Positions 5,156-7,060 of a stretch of DNA of 7,060 nucleotides are shown here, one piece after another; position 1 is the stretch's first letter; the number at the start of each line of letters is the position of its first letter. The DNA is taken from contig CAMDZU010000068.1 in the NCBI GenBank assembly GCA_945910715.1, positions 1 to 7,060 of the forward strand. The letters run 5' to 3'. This stretch comes from an uncultured Clostridia bacterium (lineage in GTDB: Bacteria > Bacillota > Clostridia > Oscillospirales > Ruminococcaceae). The translations under genes and the position numbers were made by a program. The notes below the pieces were generated by a model. The model was not told where the DNA came from and searched no databases. It saw nothing but the letters and a program-made list of their open reading frames with translations.

Positions 5156-5184
5156 ATTATACACTATTAAAATACAAAATTCAA
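5156..5184 (-). promoter_or_regulatory. Promoter of surface gene D
   Basis: TATAAT (5156-5161) and TTGAAT (5179-5184) are 17 bp apart. The predicted start is near 5149, giving a leader of about 50 nt. Confidence 0.75.
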
Positions 5185-5187
5185 TAG
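5164..5187. promoter_or_regulatory. Dyad spanning the gene D promoter spacer and -35 box
   Basis: CTATTAAA (5164-5171) and TTCAATAG (5180-5187) match as inverted arms at 7 of 8 positions around 8 bp. The position would suit repressor binding. This is an inference from symmetry only. Confidence 0.35.
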
Positions 5188-5447
5188 TCATTATATACAT
5201 ATTTTGATTGGCATTCTGTATTTTCCTAACAAAAAAGTACAAAATAATATGTTATGTAATTTTCTTGGATTTTGCCACTTTAACCGTGTCTAACACCTAC
5301 GGTTTGTTTCCGTTTACATTGGGGTAGTCATAGATTTTCGGAAAAAAGTTTCAGCTTTTTTAAAAAATTTTCAAAAAAATTTTCAGAAATCTGTAAAACC
5401 GCTCTGCAAGCGGATTTACGAACATAAAAATTTTCAAAAAAATTTAA
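5188..5447. other. AT-rich intergenic region between genes E and D, no gene seen
   Basis: I find no supported coding region here. It contains AACCGT/ACGGTT arms (5282-5304, with GTGT/ACAC inside), a CCGCT/AGCGG hairpin (5399-5413), and two copies of AAAAATTTTCAAAAAAATTT (5363-5382 and 5426-5445) on either side of that hairpin. The gene D promoter lies at its left end. I recognise no riboswitch or small RNA family. Confidence 0.6.
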
Positions 5448-5481
5448 AACAGCCTGAAACTCCATAGAATTTCAGACTGTT
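5448..5481 (-). terminator. Rho-independent terminator of gene E and its operon
   Basis: On the minus strand AACAGTCTGAAA pairs with TTTCAGGCTGTT (12 bp with one G-T pair), followed by TTTTAAATTTTTTT. It lies 65 bp after the gene E stop and closes the right-hand gene group. Confidence 0.9.
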
Positions 5482-5546
5482 CCGTATTATTTTTTCAGCT
5501 TTTTTATTCTGTCTTCCCCATCGGAATTAACAGAAGCCTTTTTGTT

Positions 5547-5963
5547 TCATTTTCTTCTTCTCGAAATAAGAGCCACCGCCGCTGCACCTGCCGCTGTAAT
5601 ACCTGTCGCAAGGCCTGCGCCTGTTGCGGGGTTTGCGTTATTGCCTGCGGCTGTGCCCGTGCCCGACGCACCGGGAACTAAGCTTGCGTTTCCTGCGCCG
5701 TTGTTTGCTGTGCCGTTGCCGCCGCCTGCGTTGTTTGCTGCGTTATTGCCGTTTGCGCCGTCGTTTGTGCCATTATTTGTACCATTGCCGCCGAGAATAT
5801 CCTCTGCGCCGTCTGCAACGCCGTCTACTACGCTTTCAGCGCCGTTAAGCACTCCGTCAACCGCATTTTCAGCGCCTCTTACTACGTTTGCCGCACCTGC
5901 GGAGGCTGTCATTGTGGCAGCCGCAATAGCCGTGGCTGCTATATATGCCAATCTCTTTCTCAT
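5547..5963 (-). CDS. Small secreted Asn/Gly-rich protein E with NPATG anchor (138 aa)
   Basis: The start at 5963 has AAAGGAG about 6 nt upstream. A signal peptide (MRKRLAYIAA..., cleavage near AGA|A, residues 24-25) leads into a helical-looking stretch NVVRGAENAVDGVLNGAESV with heptad-like A/V/G spacing. An Asn/Gly/Ala/Thr linker follows (about 60-110), then NPATG (111-115), a hydrophobic Ala-rich segment and RRRK. NPxTG-type signals are known for some Firmicute sortases, so wall anchoring is likely. It lacks the acidic stalk and the KKRK-type anchor of A-D, so it is a different lineage with the same destination. It lies 80 bp behind the zinc-ribbon gene and may use both read-through and its own weak promoter. 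Function unknown. Confidence 0.85.
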   Translation of the reverse strand: MRKRLAYIAATAIAAATMTASAGAANVVRGAENAVDGVLNGAESVVDGVADGAEDILGGNGTNNGTNDGANGNNAANNAGGGNGTANNGAGNASLVPGASGTGTAAGNNANPATGAGLATGITAAGAAAVALISRRRK

Positions 5964-5977
5964 AATAACTCCTTTCA

Positions 5978-5991
5978 GGGCAATCCTGCCC
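5978..5991 (-). promoter_or_regulatory. 5' leader hairpin of gene E
   Basis: GGGCA and TGCCC pair around a 4-nt loop, 2 nt upstream of the AAAGGAG ribosome binding site and within 1 nt of the transcription start predicted from 5999-6027. Confidence 0.55.
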
Positions 5992-5998
5992 CGATATT

Positions 5999-6027
5999 AT
6001 TATTTGTGAGAAAGGCGGCTGTATGAA
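5999..6027 (-). promoter_or_regulatory. Weak candidate promoter of gene E
   Basis: AATAAT (5999-6004, 5 of 6) and TTCATA (6022-6027, 4 of 6) are 17 bp apart, with a predicted start near 5992. This is a weak match. It is supported mainly because the start would fall at the hairpin, as in genes A and C. Confidence 0.35.
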
Positions 6028-6043
6028 TTGAAAATAGCGGAAG

Positions 6044-6478
6044 TCAGATTCCCATTTCCTCGTCGTACTGCTCGACTGCGGGCTGATTTTCGTTTTCCTC
6101 TACGGCTTCATCGGTTGCAACCAGCTTTGTTCCGCATTTGTTGCAGTAAAAGGAATCAATCTTGTTCTTTGCGGAGCATTTCGGGCAGGAAATAAATCTG
6201 CTCAGCTCGTCGATTTTGCGCTGTGTTTCCGCCATTTTCCTGAACAGATCGTCAATTTCGTCCACCATACCAAGCAGCTCTGTGGTATTTTCATTGCCTG
6301 ACTTGTACATTTCGTAAAGTCTGTTGCCCAGCGCCTCATAGCGAGCCTTTACCTTGTTATTAAGCTGTACGAAGCTTAATTTCAGCTTTGAAAGCATATA
6401 AAGCTCGTCCTTTTTGCGGACTGCGGAGTCGGTTGCGTCCTTTGCCATGCTTAAAAAATCGTTGATAACGTTTGCCAT
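6044..6478 (-). CDS. Coiled-coil zinc-ribbon protein F (144 aa)
   Basis: The start at 6478 is preceded by AAAGGA about 8 nt upstream. Residues about 1-95 are charged and helical (KLKLSFVQLNNKVKARYEAL, then MVDEIDDLFRKMAETQRKID), a probable coiled coil. A zinc ribbon follows, CPKC (98-101) and CNKC (112-115) separated by 10 residues and then GTKL, so the four metal ligands are intact. An acidic tail ends the protein. No signal peptide or membrane span is seen, so it is probably cytoplasmic. Small proteins of this build are common in Clostridia and mostly uncharacterised; zinc binding is a family-based inference and the partner is unknown. It lies 23 bp after the hydrolase gene, so the two are probably co-transcribed. 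The link to gene E is less certain. Confidence 0.85.
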   Translation of the reverse strand: MANVINDFLSMAKDATDSAVRKKDELYMLSKLKLSFVQLNNKVKARYEALGNRLYEMYKSGNENTTELLGMVDEIDDLFRKMAETQRKIDELSRFISCPKCSAKNKIDSFYCNKCGTKLVATDEAVEENENQPAVEQYDEEMGI

Positions 6479-6501
6479 TTTCTTTTCCTTTCCAGATTTT
6501 G

Positions 6502-7060
6502 TTATGCAAGATATGGATTGTAATGCTGTTCGTATTTCAATGTGGAGTCGTCCCCGTGACCTGCGTAAAGCTTATAATCTCCCTCAATTTCGCACAGGCG
6601 CATAAGAGTTTTCTGCTGTACAATGGGGTTTCCCGAATAATTATCCGACCGTCCTATGCTGCCTCTGAAAAGAGTATCTCCCGTAAAAACGCAGTCGTCG
6701 GTGAAATAACACACACTGCCCTCGGTATGTCCCGGAGTTTCCATAACCTTAAAGGTTATCTCGTCAAGGTGAATTTCGTCCCCCTCCCTGACAAAATTAT
6801 CCGCCGTGGCAGCCTTGAATTGAGATTGGGGCACATACATTTTCAGTACGCCCACATTTTTGTCATAATCGTTAAGAAGCACATTATCCTTTTCGCTGAC
6901 GTAAACCTCCGCTCCCGTTTCAACCGCCAGCTCCTCGCAGGCGCCTATATGGTCGAAATGGCCGTGAGTAAGCAGTATGATTTTCAGCGTAAGCTTGTTT
7001 CTTGCCAGCGTTTCAAGTATAACGTCGGCGCTGTCGCAAGGGTCAATTACTGCGGCATTG
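6502..7060 (-). CDS. MBL-fold hydrolase, YcbL/glyoxalase II-like, partial (N-terminus beyond right edge)
   Basis: The frame is open from the window edge to TAA at 6502-6504, giving 185 residues. The first visible residues, NAAVIDPCDSAD, are the strand just before the metal site. The metallo-beta-lactamase motifs are in order: THGHFDH (visible residues 31-37), PGHTEGS (about 109-115), TGDTLFRGSIGRSD (about 126-139) and GHGDDSTLKYEQHYNPYL near the end. These supply the His/Asp ligands for two metal ions, and the ending without an extra helical domain fits the short YcbL-like type rather than classical glyoxalase II. Such enzymes hydrolyse thioesters or related substrates; the exact substrate cannot be read here. 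A GTG at 6880-6882 is internal, because the THGHFDH motif lies upstream of it. It is the first visible gene of the right-hand group. Confidence 0.92.
   Translation of the reverse strand, partial: NAAVIDPCDSADVILETLARNKLTLKIILLTHGHFDHIGACEELAVETGAEVYVSEKDNVLLNDYDKNVGVLKMYVPQSQFKAATADNFVREGDEIHLDEITFKVMETPGHTEGSVCYFTDDCVFTGDTLFRGSIGRSDNYSGNPIVQQKTLMRLCEIEGDYKLYAGHGDDSTLKYEQHYNPYLA

Noticed and set aside
5188..5340. Riboswitch upstream of gene D
   Set aside because: No known aptamer signature was recognised, and the D promoter lies downstream of this region, so it would not be in the main D transcript.
5542..6009. Plus-strand frame of 155 aa rich in Ala/Pro opposite gene E
   Set aside because: Gene E has a signal peptide, anchor and ribosome binding site on the minus strand; the plus-strand frame is its shadow.
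6502..6882. Complete 126-aa hydrolase starting at the GTG at 6882
   Set aside because: The frame stays open to the window edge and the essential THGHFDH motif lies upstream of that codon.

Overview
The window looks like chromosomal DNA from a low-to-mid GC Gram-positive gut Clostridium relative. Oscillospiraceae/Ruminococcus is my best guess, inferred from three things: Shine-Dalgarno sites of the GGAGG type, SigA-like promoters (TATAAT with 17-bp spacers), and secreted proteins ending in sortase-like signals with a KKRK tail. Every gene I support lies on the minus strand, so transcription runs from right to left.

Right edge (about 5547-7060): an apparent three-gene group. It holds the C-terminal part of a YcbL/glyoxalase II-like metallo-beta-lactamase-fold hydrolase, a 144-aa coiled-coil plus zinc-ribbon protein, and a 138-aa secreted Asn/Gly-rich protein with an NPATG anchor. 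A strong terminator follows at 5448-5481, and then an AT-rich intergenic stretch with short repeats.

Centre (696-5098): four consecutive monocistronic units, called here D, C, B and A in transcription order. Each has its own promoter, a small hairpin at the predicted 5' end of the mRNA, a GGAGG ribosome binding site, a signal peptide of about 26 residues, a distinct N-terminal beta-rich module, an acidic Asp/Ala/Thr/Glu linker, a sortase-like anchor ending in KKRK, and its own terminator. The last 36 residues of A, B and C are identical, while their N-terminal modules differ (A and B are distantly alike; C and D are each different). This looks like a modular surface-display array made by duplication, with module exchange or divergence in front of a fixed anchor. 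Some modules resemble carbohydrate-binding-like modules of ruminococcal secreted proteins, but the ligands are unknown. No sortase gene is in the window.

Left edge (1-557): a 64-aa XRE-family repressor-like protein with a near-consensus promoter, followed at once by a small multi-span membrane protein that runs off the window. This is a common two-gene regulator/membrane-protein pair.

The main candidate for something new is the A-D array: identical anchors that differ only synonymously, in-frame 30-bp tandem repeats in the linkers, 5'-terminal hairpins in all five surface-protein leaders, and a 13-bp perfect inverted repeat bracketing the unit C promoter.
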